This document shows, piece by piece, positions 41,641 through 55,351 of a DNA stretch of 64,000 nucleotides. Source of the stretch: Taxillus chinensis. Lineage: Eukaryota > Streptophyta > Magnoliopsida > Santalales > Loranthaceae. The position numbers and the translations under genes were made by a program. The notes under the pieces are model-generated. The model searched no databases. It had not been told where the DNA came from and saw only the letters and a list, made by a program, of their open reading frames with translations. Every line of letters starts with the position of its first letter. Position 1 is the stretch's first letter. The DNA lies in NCBI GenBank assembly GCA_023512835.1, contig CM042088.1:43850771-43914770 (forward strand), in the 5' to 3' direction.

Positions 41641-42059
41641 TATCACAGTTCATTAGTTTATTTCTTTCTCTTTTTTAGTTTATTAATGTAATTTGATTAG
41701 TCAAATTATTTTTAAAATTATATCCCTGTTATTTTTTTAAAATATAACTCTTGTAAAAACTGTGAATTTAAATGAATTTTTATTATTTATAAATAATTTT
41801 AAATTTAATAAATTTAATATCTTTAAAAATAATAGTATATCGGGTTAATTTTGCTGATATATATTTGAAGGATAATATGCTTAGTATATGTTTAAATGTT
41901 AATGATAATGAAGGCTTCTCAAATGTAAACTTGCAGGCTTATTTTGATCGCAAACATATTTAATTCCTTCCCGCTTGAGCAAACAGTTTTAATTGTCACT
42001 AAGGTTTGGGTAATGTGCACTCGCCCACCCAACTTATGGTAATGTTAAAAAATGATTTG

Positions 42060-42250
42060 TTATCGGGGGTAGCTCGGTTGGCATATTGTGATAGCTATTT
42101 GGCCTTGACTTGAGCATCAGAATGTTGGTTGTGCCACAACTTCATCTCCCCACACTATCTACCTTGTCCTATTTCTTGACACCTAAGACCTTGGTATCAT
42201 CACCCCCTTCTACCACTCCTATGCAAATTCGGTGCTGGTGGTCAAAAATA
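42060..42250 (+). repeat. Possible SINE-like or tRNA-derived remnant
   Basis: GGGGGTAGCTCGGTTGGCAT resembles the A-box half of a tRNA-derived SINE head. The B-box half is not clear (a TGGTTGTGCC segment lies about 60 bp on), and no tail was delimited. Confidence 0.25.
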
Positions 42251-43222
42251 TATATGCTGATTTTACTCTCTAAATATGTTTTTAAGATTTTTTTTTTTTG
42301 TAATTTCTGCTATTCTCTTAAAATTTTATGATGTTTGAATAAATTTAATGGAAGAAATAAATAAAATTTTATATTTTTATATTTATATTCTTTTCTAATT
42401 GAATTGGTGCAAATCTCAAATGTCAAGGGAATATTGAAATCACAAAATCAGTATCGGTATTAATTTTAATAAATCTGCATCCATTAACATAAATTTTAAT
42501 ATAACATAAACAAATATCAAAGGACTATTGAAATAGCAAAACAAACGCTGGTGTTGATTTTTGACTATCAACAGTAAATTTACATACAAATGAAAATGAT
42601 AGTTTTAAAATTCTTAAAATGTGAATTATATAATAATTTTTATGGTTAAATTGTAAATTATGTTTTGAAAATATGTGGATCCATAAATATTATTTAAAAG
42701 TATTTTTAACTATTATTTTTTAAAATTAATTTTATTTGTTAGGGCACCTAAATTAGAGTAATAATACATACAAACATCTTGTGAAGGTCTTTCACGCACA
42801 CATATTAGTTTTGACCAAATTACGAGTGGGGTGTGATCAAGTTAATAGCCAGTGAAATACTGTCATGTCAGATGTATGCGAAAAAAGTCTGTACAAAAGA
42901 CATGGATACAATATTTTTCTTCTTATTATTATTTATACTTTTATTTCACTTTATTACATAGATTTATCATATTTAATTTTATTTTAAATTTTTTTTTGAA
43001 TTCAAATATAAATTTAAAATCATAAAAACAAAATACGTCCAAACTCTTTCAAAGTCCATTTATCTTTCGTTAGGCAACAAATTCCAAATTTAAAAATTAA
43101 CTAGTATTAAATTGTTTCCTCAATATCAAGTTCCTGCAGAGTTCTTTTAAAACAAAATTCTGATATCAGTTTAAATGAAAACTTATGAAAAAGCATATTA
43201 ATATACATACTATTGGCCAATG

Positions 43223-43246
43223 AATATATATATATATATATATATA
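43223..43246. repeat. (AT)n microsatellite
   Basis: About 12 AT units in an AT-rich spacer shortly before the GC-rich gene fragment. Confidence 0.9.
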
Positions 43247-43479
43247 ATATAAAGGTAGAATTAAACAATATTTTTATATTTAAAATTTATTATTTATTTC
43301 TTAAAAGTATGTTAATATTTTTTTATATTATTTCTGATTAATATTAATTTTAAAATATATTAAATAAAAGAAAGAGAAAAAAATAAAAAAATTATAAGAA
43401 ATGAAATGTAATTTTTGTTGTTATAAATAGATAAATTTTAGAATAAAATTTTAAGAAGTTAAAACTATATTTAATACAG

Positions 43480-43850
43480 CATGAGCAGCAGGGTCAGCGC
43501 CCTCTCCTGGAGGCTCGAATCGTCGGAGCGAGCCTGCGCACTTGAGCACGGGGGAGACCACGACCGAGTCGGCGAGTCCGCTCCGGATGGCGGGGCTGCA
43601 GCTGGAGACGCGGCTGAGTTGGTGGAGCGAAACGAGCTTGGCATCGAGGAGGGACGAGGCCTCGGAGTAGGAGGTGAGGGTGGGGGTTAGGGTTTGGAGC
43701 TCCGGTCGGATCGCATCGACGCCGGCAGCAGGGATGGAGGAGGGGTGAGGGCGAAATTGGAAATAAGGCTGCACACGGCGTGGTAGGGGTGCTCCGGCGG
43801 GGGGTTAGAGATGGTGGAGACGGCGGCGTGGGAGAGGGAGTTTAGGTTTT
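43480..43850 (-). pseudogene. Broken intronless gene fragment, possibly U-box/ARM-repeat E3 ligase
   Basis: A 370 bp GC-rich island in AT-rich DNA. On the minus strand one frame gives NSLSHAAVSTISNPPPEHPY and VCSLISNFALT. A second frame continues with LTSYSEASSLLDAKLVSLHQ, LSRVSSCSPAIRSGLADSVV and LKCAGSLRRFEPP. The first frame then resumes with QERALTLLLMLY and stop. So at least two frame changes are needed for one protein. The end LQERALTLLL..L resembles an ARM-repeat start in plant U-box proteins, but the assignment is from memory of motif style and no U-box is present. It is probably a decayed partial gene copy. Confidence 0.5.
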
Positions 43851-44597
43851 TATAAATTTAAATTAGTTTTTAAAAATACTTAATTATAATTTTTAAATAC
43901 TTAATTAAATTAATTACTTCCTTTCATGTCAATGGTAAAGGTTGCAGGTTTTGCATAAAAAAAAAGGTGGGTTTAATATTTTTAGCATTAATTGTTTTCT
44001 ATAATATAACGTATAAATGGGATTAATCTATCAACTGAATGACGACCATTTTCCTTACCTTTTTCCTTAATATATCACAAATGATATTCTTTTTTCTTTT
44101 AGTGGTAAACATTATTATTATTATTATTTTGGCCGGAGACATTTAATTATTATATTTATTAGGAAAAATTTTAAAATAATTAAAAATACATCTTAACTAT
44201 TCATATTTTCATAACAAACTTTTTAATTTCGTACACTTGGACTAATTTATAAAAATATTATTTTTAAAAAAACATTAATGTTTCTAAATATTTATATAAA
44301 AAGAATAAAAAAGTCAAAAGTAAAAAATATGAACAAAAATTTATTTAAAAAATGGAGAAAGAAAGTAATAAATATTAAAATCCTAAAAATAACTTTCTAT
44401 ATTTATATGTATTACAGTGTTTTTTTGCCTTTACTGTTATTTGGGTTTTATGTTTTTCGTAGGATATGATTGAGCTTGTTGCTCCAAACTGTTACCCAGA
44501 TTTGGTTCCTGTTACTCCCGTTGGTCCGATCTGATGTTTTTGTGGCCTGTCTTTTTTGTGTTTTATTTTTTATTTTAAGGTTGTGATGGAATCTGAT

Positions 44598-44615
44598 GGG
44601 GGGGGGGGGGGGGGG
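44598..44615. repeat. Poly(G) homopolymer
   Basis: About 18 consecutive G bases. Length is uncertain if the assembly is homopolymer-prone. Confidence 0.9.
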
Positions 44616-47289
44616 TATGCAGGTGTTTATTTTATTTTTTTTAAAGGTTAGAGCACCGGACATTGGTATTGGATTGACCAAATTCATTCTCAAATTTAAT
44701 TAATCATTAGTTATGTTTATATATCAACTGTAGAAAAAGTCTAAAATAATTATTTTTAGCCAAATTCTTTCTTGGATTTTGGCCTTTTGCTGCAGTTGAT
44801 AGCCAAATTTGGCTATAACATTGGATTGTCCATATTTGGTTATGAGATAAAACAAAAGTCTAAAAAGATAATCCCAATTCATAGATATATCTTATCACAT
44901 CTACACCATGCAATCATTATTTTATTATAACCCAAATAGCTTTTTCATTTACGAAAATCTAGCAGGAAACAAAAAAACTCTAAAAAAATATTTGATACAT
45001 GTTTTTATTTCACTTGAATATTTACTTGAATTGAATTTTGAATTCTAAAATATAAAAAAAATAATTTTTTTTTTAAAAATATGTCGAGTCCAAAAAAAAT
45101 AAATTTAAATTTTAAAATAGAAAAAAAAGCTGAAATTTGCATTCAAAAATATTTACTTGACTCAAATTAAAATTTGAATAAGTATTATCTTATTTAAAAA
45201 ATAGTTTTAAATACACTTTATCGGCAAATTATATTTTAAAAATAGAATCATATTTTAAAACCATAATTAAGTAATACAGCCGTAAGAATTTGTTTGGTAT
45301 GGTAACCCTTTTTCAGTTTTTTATATTAAGTAATACTATTTATTTATATTCATATTTGTTGATTTTTAAACTTTATAATATTTGGTAAAAAAAGAGAGTT
45401 CCAAATAGCTAATAACAACGTCCATATCAAACAATAACATCGTGATCAGGAGCGACTTGCCTTTTTTTATTGTTATGGTATGCTTAGTTTTTGGTGTTTT
45501 TTTATCCTTCCTTTTGTCTCCTTGGGAAAGGGACGTTTTTGGCTGGATGGTTCCTTTTCTTTCCTGCTGCGTGGAGCTTCTCATTAGAAAGTTGGGTATC
45601 ATTTTTTTTTATTGACTGATTTTGTAAATCAGGGGGGCTGATTTTGTAATTAGCAGAATTTCGGTGCTCATAGATCTCACATGCCCTTTCATTTTCTTTT
45701 CAAGCCGTCATGGCCTTTGTAGGAGACATGTACCAACCTTTCTAACCCCACCTTTCTTAATGAATTGTCGCCTACTCACTTTGTCTCCTAAAATAATTGT
45801 TCATGTATACATAATTATTCATTAGTTGCAGATTCCCAACAGTTGGAACTTGGAAGCAAGAGTGAAGACCTTTTTTAAATATATATATATATATATTTTA
45901 GAACAAATGTAGTAGTCAAATCTGAATTTACCAATATCATGGTATAATTTATTTTTAAAAATACAAATTTTATTAATTTTTTAAAAAACCTTCAACATTT
46001 CATTTCTTATAATTTCTTTAATCTATTTAAATAATATTCTTACACTCATTCTTTATTATTTTTTTCTTTCTTATACTTGTATTATATTCATTCAAAAATA
46101 TATAGATATGTATCAAATAAAATATAAAAAAATTAAATTTAGTTTTAAAATACATATGGTAATGTGTGATTGATTTAAATTTAGTAAGATTTTTAAAAAA
46201 AACAATATTGTGTTCTCATTAATACGTGACAATACTTTTCTCTTTCTAAAAATAGTTTTATTCATTCTCTTTCAATTTGTGTCGACCCAGGAAGCCATTT
46301 TTAGTTTTTTAGATACATTATAATTATCGGGTCCAATAATAGATAAATAGGACGATCAATAATTTCTCATGTGGAAACTGGAGATGAGTTTCATATTCCG
46401 GAAATTGGGGCAAACCTCTAATGGGAATGGTTGGTGTGAAGGTTTCGTTTGAGTATTATGACACATTTGTGTTAGCTTAAAATAATTGACTAATTGTACG
46501 TGTTGACTTGTAGCATGGTAGGTTAAGCTAAGTTAGCGTTCTTTATAAAAAGAATGAGAGAAACTGGTTTGATTTCTTATGATAACTATGAGTTGTCAAA
46601 TTTGTGTTGAGACAGCAAAACTAAGAAAGAAAACCTAAAAATTAGTTAATAAATAATCTGAATAATTAAGTTTAATACATACGGTTTGAGTGATTTAAAA
46701 CAAACAATGACCATGGGTGGCCAAAAAGATACATATTCGAGCATTATAAATGATTTCTCTCTAGATTTAGGTATGATTGCAGTGCATGTTTTTTTGTTGA
46801 ATTCACCTATGTGAGTGTGGAGTAAAGCTACTCTTATGACCCTAGACAAGGATACTGGGGCACTCATGGGAAAATCAAGTAGGGTGCATGGCCTATGGCG
46901 CCGCCAAACCACATTGAACAACAAATTGTGTTAGTGTTAGTGTGGTATGGGGGCATAAGTATCCTGGGTTGCGAAAAAGTTAAGGGTTTATAGGATTTGC
47001 TTCCATAACCTTTTGAAATCCATTGCTTGATGTCCTCGAACCGACTCATAGCTCCGAAAGCACCAATGCAGCGGCTATCATATATTCTCATAAATCAATT
47101 TTGTGTGATTTCGCATTTTGCCTTGCACGATTGCTAGGGTCAACCATATTGACTTAGCTTTTCCTATTTTAAAGAATTGAATGTATAAACATTGGTTTAA
47201 TTTGCTGTATTTATCTCATTCATTAACTCACTCAAATTTGAGAATCATTTTGAAAAACATAACATTTATATTTGCTGTGTTCAATTGCT

Positions 47290-47317
47290 TATATATATAA
47301 AATATATATATATATAA

Positions 47318-47354
<37 letters not shown>
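47290..47354. repeat. Interrupted (TA)n microsatellite
   Basis: Several TA tracts separated by AAAAT interruptions, about 450 bp downstream of the ADA2a stop. Confidence 0.9.
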
Positions 47355-47355
<1 letters not shown>

Positions 47356-47803
47356 CATTTGCCTGTAAGAAAAATAAAAAAGGTTCAGGCAAAAATCACA
47401 AGTTTTTTTTATTCAGCATCTTCCCAAAGTGCTAGACTAATTCCACAGCAATCCAGAATTTCAATAAGCATATTGAAACCCATATGACCGTTAGAAAAAG
47501 ACTTTCAAATCAAACCAACTTCTTCCGATGGCCTTAATTAGTAGTTAATAAAAAAAAAACCTATATGGTTATAAAAGACAAACTGTTGTCTATATTTTGA
47601 TGCCTGCAAGCAATGCAATGACAAGCCATAATATAAAAATGCTACAAATCAAAACAAACATGTATGACTGACTGTAGTGCCCTGTTCACGGTTGTAGACT
47701 TTAAATACTTATTCATATAGCTGCCAGAACGTGCACAGAAAATGTCTACAAATATTTTACAGATAAAAAAAGAATAATAATGAGAATGGGGACAAGTTTT
47801 TGG

Positions 47804-50800
47804 TTATGGTTGTACAACCCCCTTTTGCATGAGCATGTCATAAACCCTATCCACTTTGCCAGGTTCAACCTTGAACAGGCTATGTGCATCAACCTTGTTT
47901 GTGAGATTGCCGTTCAACATCTCTATAGACATGGTCTCCAACATGTTCAGATAATGTGAAGGAAGTATTCTGATCTCCCCACAAAGCCACTTTTCCTGCA
48001 CCCATTCAACCCTAATGTTAGCCTCAATTTTTGGTATAAAGCAACGAAAATTGAACAGAATCAGCATTCTTGAGGCAATTTTGTAATCTCGAATAGAAAA
48101 CTGCCCCAGGAGTAAGTTCAAAGAGTAAACTGGGGCCAGTGTCTGTACATTTTCAGATAATAAATCCGCCCCAACAAATCCAGTCACGTCCCAATCATCT
48201 TTGGATGCTGAGATAGTTGTTGCGCCTGCGGTTGTGGATAAGTCACCAATTTCTCGGCCCATGCATCCTCTCACAGCTCCTCGAGGACTGCTATTAAATT
48301 CTGACTCGGGAAGGTTTGCCTTCTGCAAGACTTTCCCGCCCAGACCAGCATGAGTGCTTTCCTTTGCTTTATGGGCATTTTCCTGGGCTTCTTTCTTTCT
48401 CTTCTGCTCAAGAAATCTATCTGCCTCCGCAGATGTTCGGCAACCAGCTGCTCTTGCTTCCTGGATATTTTGGCTTCTATAAATTTCATAAAACAGCGTA
48501 GATAAACATAAAATAAACTCGACCATAATTGATAAGAACGGACTAATTATAGGGTAGCATGCAAATGCCGGACCATAGCACCAGGTTTTTTGATCAGGTC
48601 ATGTGGTTCTAAAGAGGCTTTTAGGTTATAATATCCTTGCCTAGTTACTCCTGTAAACTCGCTCACAAGGCTCTGTAACATTCTAGGCACATCTAACCAA
48701 ATTCTGCAATTGAAGTTAATCAACTATTATTTACCAGCAGATTAGATACAAGATCAATTTTAGCTCAAGACGTGAATCGGATAAGGGTAAAGGAACACCA
48801 CTAAAAACTTGAAAGTAGTTCAAAATGATAGGCTGAATCCTTTTAGGCTTGGACACCACAAGAATGCTGGTAAGGGAAGTCAAATGAAGTAGAGACGCCA
48901 AATATTTTTATCTCTTTATTGATGAACATTGTTTTATACAACAATATTTCTCAAAAAGGGTATTCTAACTAATCATTGATGAGTAATGGGGTTTCCCCTT
49001 TAAACCCAGTCTGAAGATCCTATTTTACTATCAAATATAATAAGGGTAAGTCATACTGTTTTCTAGAAACGTATTGCCACAAAAAGATGGAGTAGATCCA
49101 CAGTCAAATGTAAGGAGGTAGCACACCTGGAGATCTTGTATTCTTTTTCGAATCCGATGTTCTTCAATGATACTATTAAGTAGATCTTCATGCTCTTCTT
49201 TTGAGTGGAACCGCATGAAGACCTTGTATTTCTGATATATTTCCCTCTCCTCAACTGAGAGGTTCTTCTCCAACGGGTCAGGGTATAGCAACTTTCTTTC
49301 AAGCATAAAATCTTTTCGGCGTTTCCTCTCATCAAGTCTGCCATTAATTTTCAACCATGTTACAGTTATGGACAAAATAACTGAAACTAAAAGTGAAATG
49401 CAAAAATTCAGAAAACATCAACTCAGCACATTACCCACTTGTTCTAGTAAACACAATATATTATGTTTTGCTTGGAAGACTGTTACCCTATCTATTCAAC
49501 CATCACAAGATGTATAAATTTAGTCGTGACCCAACATTTCACCAATCAGAAGCTACTAGTTGAATCAAGATTAAAAAGACTAGTGTGTAGCGCCTGAGTT
49601 GTAGAAACTTCAATCGAAGTTTTAATTCCAGTAATTTGCTCACTGTTCTCCAGAGGCCAAAAGTGTGTAATGCTGAGCATGCCCAATGTAAAGTCCATTG
49701 AACCTAAAATGCTTCTTACATATACTTTCATCCTTCAAATTGTACAATGTACATAGATAATTAATTCTGTGTCATTAGGCATGCTCAGCATCACTATTAG
49801 TATCTCTAAATTCCATGTCTGCTGGTAGTAAGTTAATTACATATGAAAAAACAGTAAGCATACCTTTTTGAGTAAATTCGAAGGATTCGCAATTTCAGTT
49901 CATGCTCAGCATCACTATCAGTATCTCTAAATTCCATGTCTGCCAGTAGCTGTTCTGCCTCATTATCATATTCAACCTCAAACTCTTGCCTCTTGGGGTT
50001 GTAGCCACTATGTTCTGTCATAGAAGGCTCCTCATCCCCAGAAGTCCTAGGTTTTTTCTCCCCCACACTTCTATCTCCTAGATAATCTGATTACAATGTG
50101 TTTATCAAGAAATGATTTAGAATTCACACGGTGATATTATAATATTTATGCCTCCCACAATTCACTATCGTATATCCATGAATTGATGCATATATATTAA
50201 AAGAAATTGCAACTGGAAGAGATTTCTTTCTTTTGCGCATGAATAACTTCTCTTAAAACCCGATACCCATGATAAAAAGATTCTTTAATATCCTCAATGC
50301 TTGAGAATTCACTTTAGATATTGGCTAAAATAGGAATAAGATTTCAACTGTATTGGATGACAGACAAAGGAATAAAGGAGTCAAACAAACAACAAAGTTC
50401 ACATAGAATCCAAAGATAGACGCCTCATATCCAAGCCACTATTATCCAAAAGAATGACTCGCCAATGATCAAGCTTCATGATAGTTCAATGCAAAAGAAG
50501 TTGGTGACCAACCTTTGGCAATACAAAGATAATATACAAAAGGTACCTTCCATTTTACTATTATCTTTAACGTGGCCAGCTTCAGATGCCTTAGCCACAC
50601 CACTGGGTGTGTTACTGCTACTAGAAACCAGTCCAGAACCTATCTCTAACGTATAAGAGATAAGCAAAGTTAATAATCCATTAAATCTATCAAATAATGA
50701 AAATTTGATGCTCATAAAGTTCATATGGAAAAGAAATTAAAAACAACATATACAGCTCAAGATAGTCAATTGTCATACCCACGGCCAGGCTAGATGAGGA

Positions 50801-53800
50801 CCTACCTGCTGTTCCTTCTTCAATCCTGGAAAAAACATCCAATGGAATTATGGAGTAAGGATCAAAAAGCAGAGTGGAATATAAGGCACAATTACATTAG
50901 CGATGTAATGAAGGAGATTAACATACTTGACTCTTTTAGATAATGAAGATTCCTCCTTCACATTAATTTCCCCAAGCATAGAAAACCCTAGAGCAATTGG
51001 AAGTGTACCACTTTAAATGGTATATTGATACAAATGTACGACAGGGACAACATGCCAATGAACTTATGAACAGTTGTATGGAATCTCGAAAAAGAATATC
51101 TAAAATTTGCGTTTGGCCTTGTTGCATTGGAAAGGCCCTGTTATTCGTAATAGTATAACATGAGACAAACATAACATGTATCCATAATAATACAAAGGCT
51201 TTAATCTACCTTTCTTTACTTCACTATGCTTTTTAGCCATGGCAAGTAGCTCCTCCCTATTCTTTCCCATAACATGAGACATATCCTAAGAAAACATGTA
51301 ATCATGAATATAGGCATCATTAGTAGTTGCAAATTGCAGATTTAAGGCATTAGAGAATAGCTAAAAGCGAAAATTATTATACATACAAACATATTTACAT
51401 ATATTTATACGAGTACGGGAAGGGAGCTGACAACTTGATTTGAAAGTGAAACGACGTGAATTTGCCTCATTCCATTTTTTTTTATTTTTCCTCTACTAGG
51501 ACAAAATGATTGACCTCACATCTTCTATGCCACATTAATTACGCCACTCCATTAACTACCAATCCAATGATGCCACTTTGATGAACACAGACCCATTACA
51601 TTACAAAAACAGAGAAAATATATTTCACTCTCCCGTTCACACGGCTGCCCACAGCCACAAGTTCACCATCACCATCACCTTGTTACGACAGTATCACACT
51701 CCCGTGTGTAGCACCCTAATCACAGACGAGCACCACACACAACCTCCTGATACGACTTCCACCAAACTCCAGCAACCCAGCAACTCATGGCCACAACCAT
51801 GGAGGCATGCACCAATGACTGAATTGAAATTGTTGTAGCCATAAATTAAGGAGATAGTAAAGTTTTGTAGTCCTGTCAAAGCAAAAAAATTACATATATG
51901 CTATCACAATGGCACGACCATTCTTGAGATTCCCGCTCAATCTCAAGCAATTTTTATAGATCTATTATGTGTTGTAACTCTGTTTTGACCATACGACTCT
52001 CAGTGTGTTAGTTGGATGGGTTGTGGATTTTATTAATAGTAACTATTTAATATTTTAGAGTATTGAAATCTGTTGCTCTATTCTTTCTATGATGAGTGAC
52101 ATAGCCGTCCGTGGCCACTGGCCATGAGTTACAGGGATGCCAGAGTTGGGTGGAAGCTGCATCAGGAGATCATAGTCGGTACTTGTCCATGTTCGGGGTG
52201 CTACAGTCATGTTAGGGGGAGCGAGGTCAACCATCTTGCGTGAGCACAAGCATTGCATGGTGGTAGGGGAGTTGTGGTTGTGGGCAGAGATTACCAGAAT
52301 GGACAGCTATAACGTAGCTGAAAAATGCAGTGTGTAGCTGTGGTCTTAAAGTTATGGAGATGGAGTGTGATGGAGAGATGATTGCCTTGTGCTGGACACT
52401 GGACTGTTATTGGAGAAGACCAAATGAAACAAATTGAAAAGATTCTTTTTTTTTTTATGCGGTTGGTCCTTTTTCATCCAAGTGGCATCATTGGATCTGG
52501 GGCTAATGGAGTAGCCTAATTTAAGTGGCACAAAAGATCTTGAGCAGGGTGTTTTGTCTAATTGTCTTGATGGAGGAGAAAGTAGGGAAAGAAAAGGGTA
52601 ATCTGAAATGGCCCAAAACAGCAACATTCCACCTACCGTCTGATTTTTTCAAACCAGCCTATCAGCTATCCTCTCATACATCACAAATATGACAACATTA
52701 GTTGTTGCAGATTGCATATTGAAGGTTTCAAAGAACATGTGTGTGTGTGTGTGTATTTCACAAGTCATACCGGAAGAGGGAAGCACAGGGAATTCATGTA
52801 TATAGTATTATAGTGATCAACACAACGTAATTTTCCCTTTGTTCCAACATGTTCCGCGACTTCAGTCCAATTTCCAAGTCCATACATTTCAATTCCCTAC
52901 AAGTAGAAAGTTGTTCTATACCTTAGAACATGAGGTCATTCACACGATGAGCTAGATCAAATTGCCGAGTAAGATAACTTTAGAAATACCTCTAGAAGCA
53001 AAATCTCTTCATCTGCATTCCAGTCAGGACATATAAGTGGGAATGACAGATTGTCCTTCAGGGAAAAATATGTACAAACAAAATAAATAATCAGCAGTGT
53101 GAGGCACCACAGATTTTTTTATTCATTTTGTTGGAATAGTAACATATATATGTATATATATCTTTAAAACGTATAAATTTCATAGAAATAATAACGGCAA
53201 AGTAGTTAGAAATTGGATTTTGAAAACAGATTAAGGTCATTTGAGTAAGAACCCAAAAGAACAAAAGATATATGCATCCAGTAGTGTGGCAGAGTGCAAG
53301 AACCATCATCTTTTGGAGGTTAGTTGTGTATTGCCGATAGAGATGTGTTTTCCCAGGTCTTTTTCGTCTGATACACTGTTAACTGCTTTCCACCTCATTA
53401 ACAGCATATCATCACTTGTTCTGGGTGATCAAACTCTGTTCTGTCCTTTTCTCTGATAGAGTTCTATTCCCTCTTCCTCTTCCATCAATTAGGTCTACTG
53501 GTTATGTTGCGCATGTCTGAGATAGAGCTCTTCAGTGTCTTTTCCTTGAGCACTCTCAGTCTCAGAGGGTGTAGTTGCTGTCATCTCAAGCCCTGTCATC
53601 TAGTCGTCATTACTGATGTGCCATTTCAGGAGTTTAATCTTTTTTTAAAAAATTTCATAATCTCCTCATTCTGGGTCTCCCTTACCTGAGGATGTCCTTG
53701 ATATCCATATGGAATATTTCTCTCTTGTTTCCCATGTTAATGAGATCAGTTGTTAAAATTATATGACCCGCGATTATAATTGTGCAATTCGATTTGATTT

Positions 53801-55320
53801 AGATGCAAAATAATTCAAATTGGACAATACAATCATTTTTCATTGAACTGTATGATTCATGATACTATTCAATTCGAATAAATTATATGGTTATTTTTGG
53901 TTTTTTTTAAGATTAAATTTAGGCACAATTCTTAAGCTTTTAAAAAGTAGGCAAAAGTACACTTTGGGCCAATTAAACCCTTATACTATTTTTAGGGTCA
54001 ATAAAACCACCTAACTTCGTCTTTGGGCCAATGAATACCTTCACACTGAAGGAATAACATAGGTTGACTTATGATATATACAGTAATTTACACTAATATT
54101 GAATTTATATAGTAATTGACGAAGTACTCCCACACACCACTTTCAGCAATGTTACCCTCCAGCCAATGCCCATCGGTGCTCTGACAATCACTACTGGTGT
54201 GGTATGTTGGAGGTCATGCGCTGCCATACTAAGTAAGGATTTCAATTCTTAGCTATTGGCCGAAGAATTCATAAAAGAAGACAAAATGGCGAACGAGAAA
54301 ATTGATGAGAGGTGGGCAACACAGACGCAGCCATGGACAGCGGCAACAATAGAGGGTTTGCAGTTGCATTGTATCTCTCGTGACTCTGCTCCTTCCAGGG
54401 TTTGCAGGTGCATGGTATCTCTCTCTGTCTCTCATCCTCTCTCATCCTCTACGCTCCACCACCAGAAGACCCCATTTACAGCAGAGAAAATCTGGAGCAA
54501 AGCCTCTCTGCCTTTCTGCCATTAAGATCCAAAATGTTTGGCTAGCAGTGCAGACGTATGGCAGAGCCAATGTTGATAATGCATGTACCAGGAAGGGGCT
54601 TTAACAATGTAGCATCAGTGGCAAACTTGGCAATCCAAAATTCTTGCCCCACTTTAGTCAGGGATGACCTTTTGTTCTCCATTTATGCGGGCTACGCTTC
54701 TTTCCTCTCAAATAATGTGCAATTAAGAGCAATATCTTGACTCAAAACCCAACCAGAGATTAAGTGTTTTGTAGTGAGCCCAAATGAACATATGATGTGT
54801 ATGACCTCCAACATACTAGCAGCGGTAATTGTTGGAGCTCTGATGGGCACGAGCTGGAGGGCATCATTGCTAGAGGTGGTGTGGGAGAGTGTTACGTTAA
54901 TATATAAGAGTCCATAGGCTATTAACAAGGCCCACGATTGACAAAGCAAAAAATTGTGAACAGGCCATAGAACTTATAGAAAAGCTTGTAAAATAGAAAG
55001 GCAAAAATAATGAGGTAACTAACCATAACCCTGTAAGCATGACTGCTTTTATGAGGTGTCACCTCAACTCCAACAGAAAAGCACTCCACGCAAAGGTCAA
55101 AATCAGGACACATAGCACACTTAATTCGGATCTTTCCTGAAAGATCTTTGTTGCAATAATTACAGTGGTATAATGCTACTACTTTCCCTTCGTTTGTTCC
55201 TCGACCTATGGGAATGAAAGAAAATATGTTGGCATTAGCAAGCTAGAACAGAATGGGCACAATTCAAGGCTTTATTGTTTTCTTTTTTAAAAAAACGTAC
55301 AATTGTAGTGGTTTACCTAC

Positions 55321-55351
<31 letters not shown>

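Larger units (their letters stand above)
43870..47800. other. AT-rich intergenic spacer, no gene supported
   Basis: Contains poly(G) at 44598-44615 and (TA)n tracts at about 45881 and 47290-47354. The segment 44640-44835 has a repeated ATTGGATTG..CCA motif and TAGCCAAATT motifs, suggesting a decayed MITE. Minus-strand ORFs near 46646-47091 (for example SRFEDIKQWISKGYG) were not recognised. Confidence 0.5.

Noticed and set aside
51578..51838. 86-codon ORF inside the first foldback arm
   Set aside because: It lies in an inverted-repeat arm, and the matching right arm is not open in the same way, so there is no sign of selection as protein.
54253..54740. Small ORFs on both strands inside the second foldback element
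   Set aside because: They are short, overlap each other and cross an internal direct repeat. No transposase motif.
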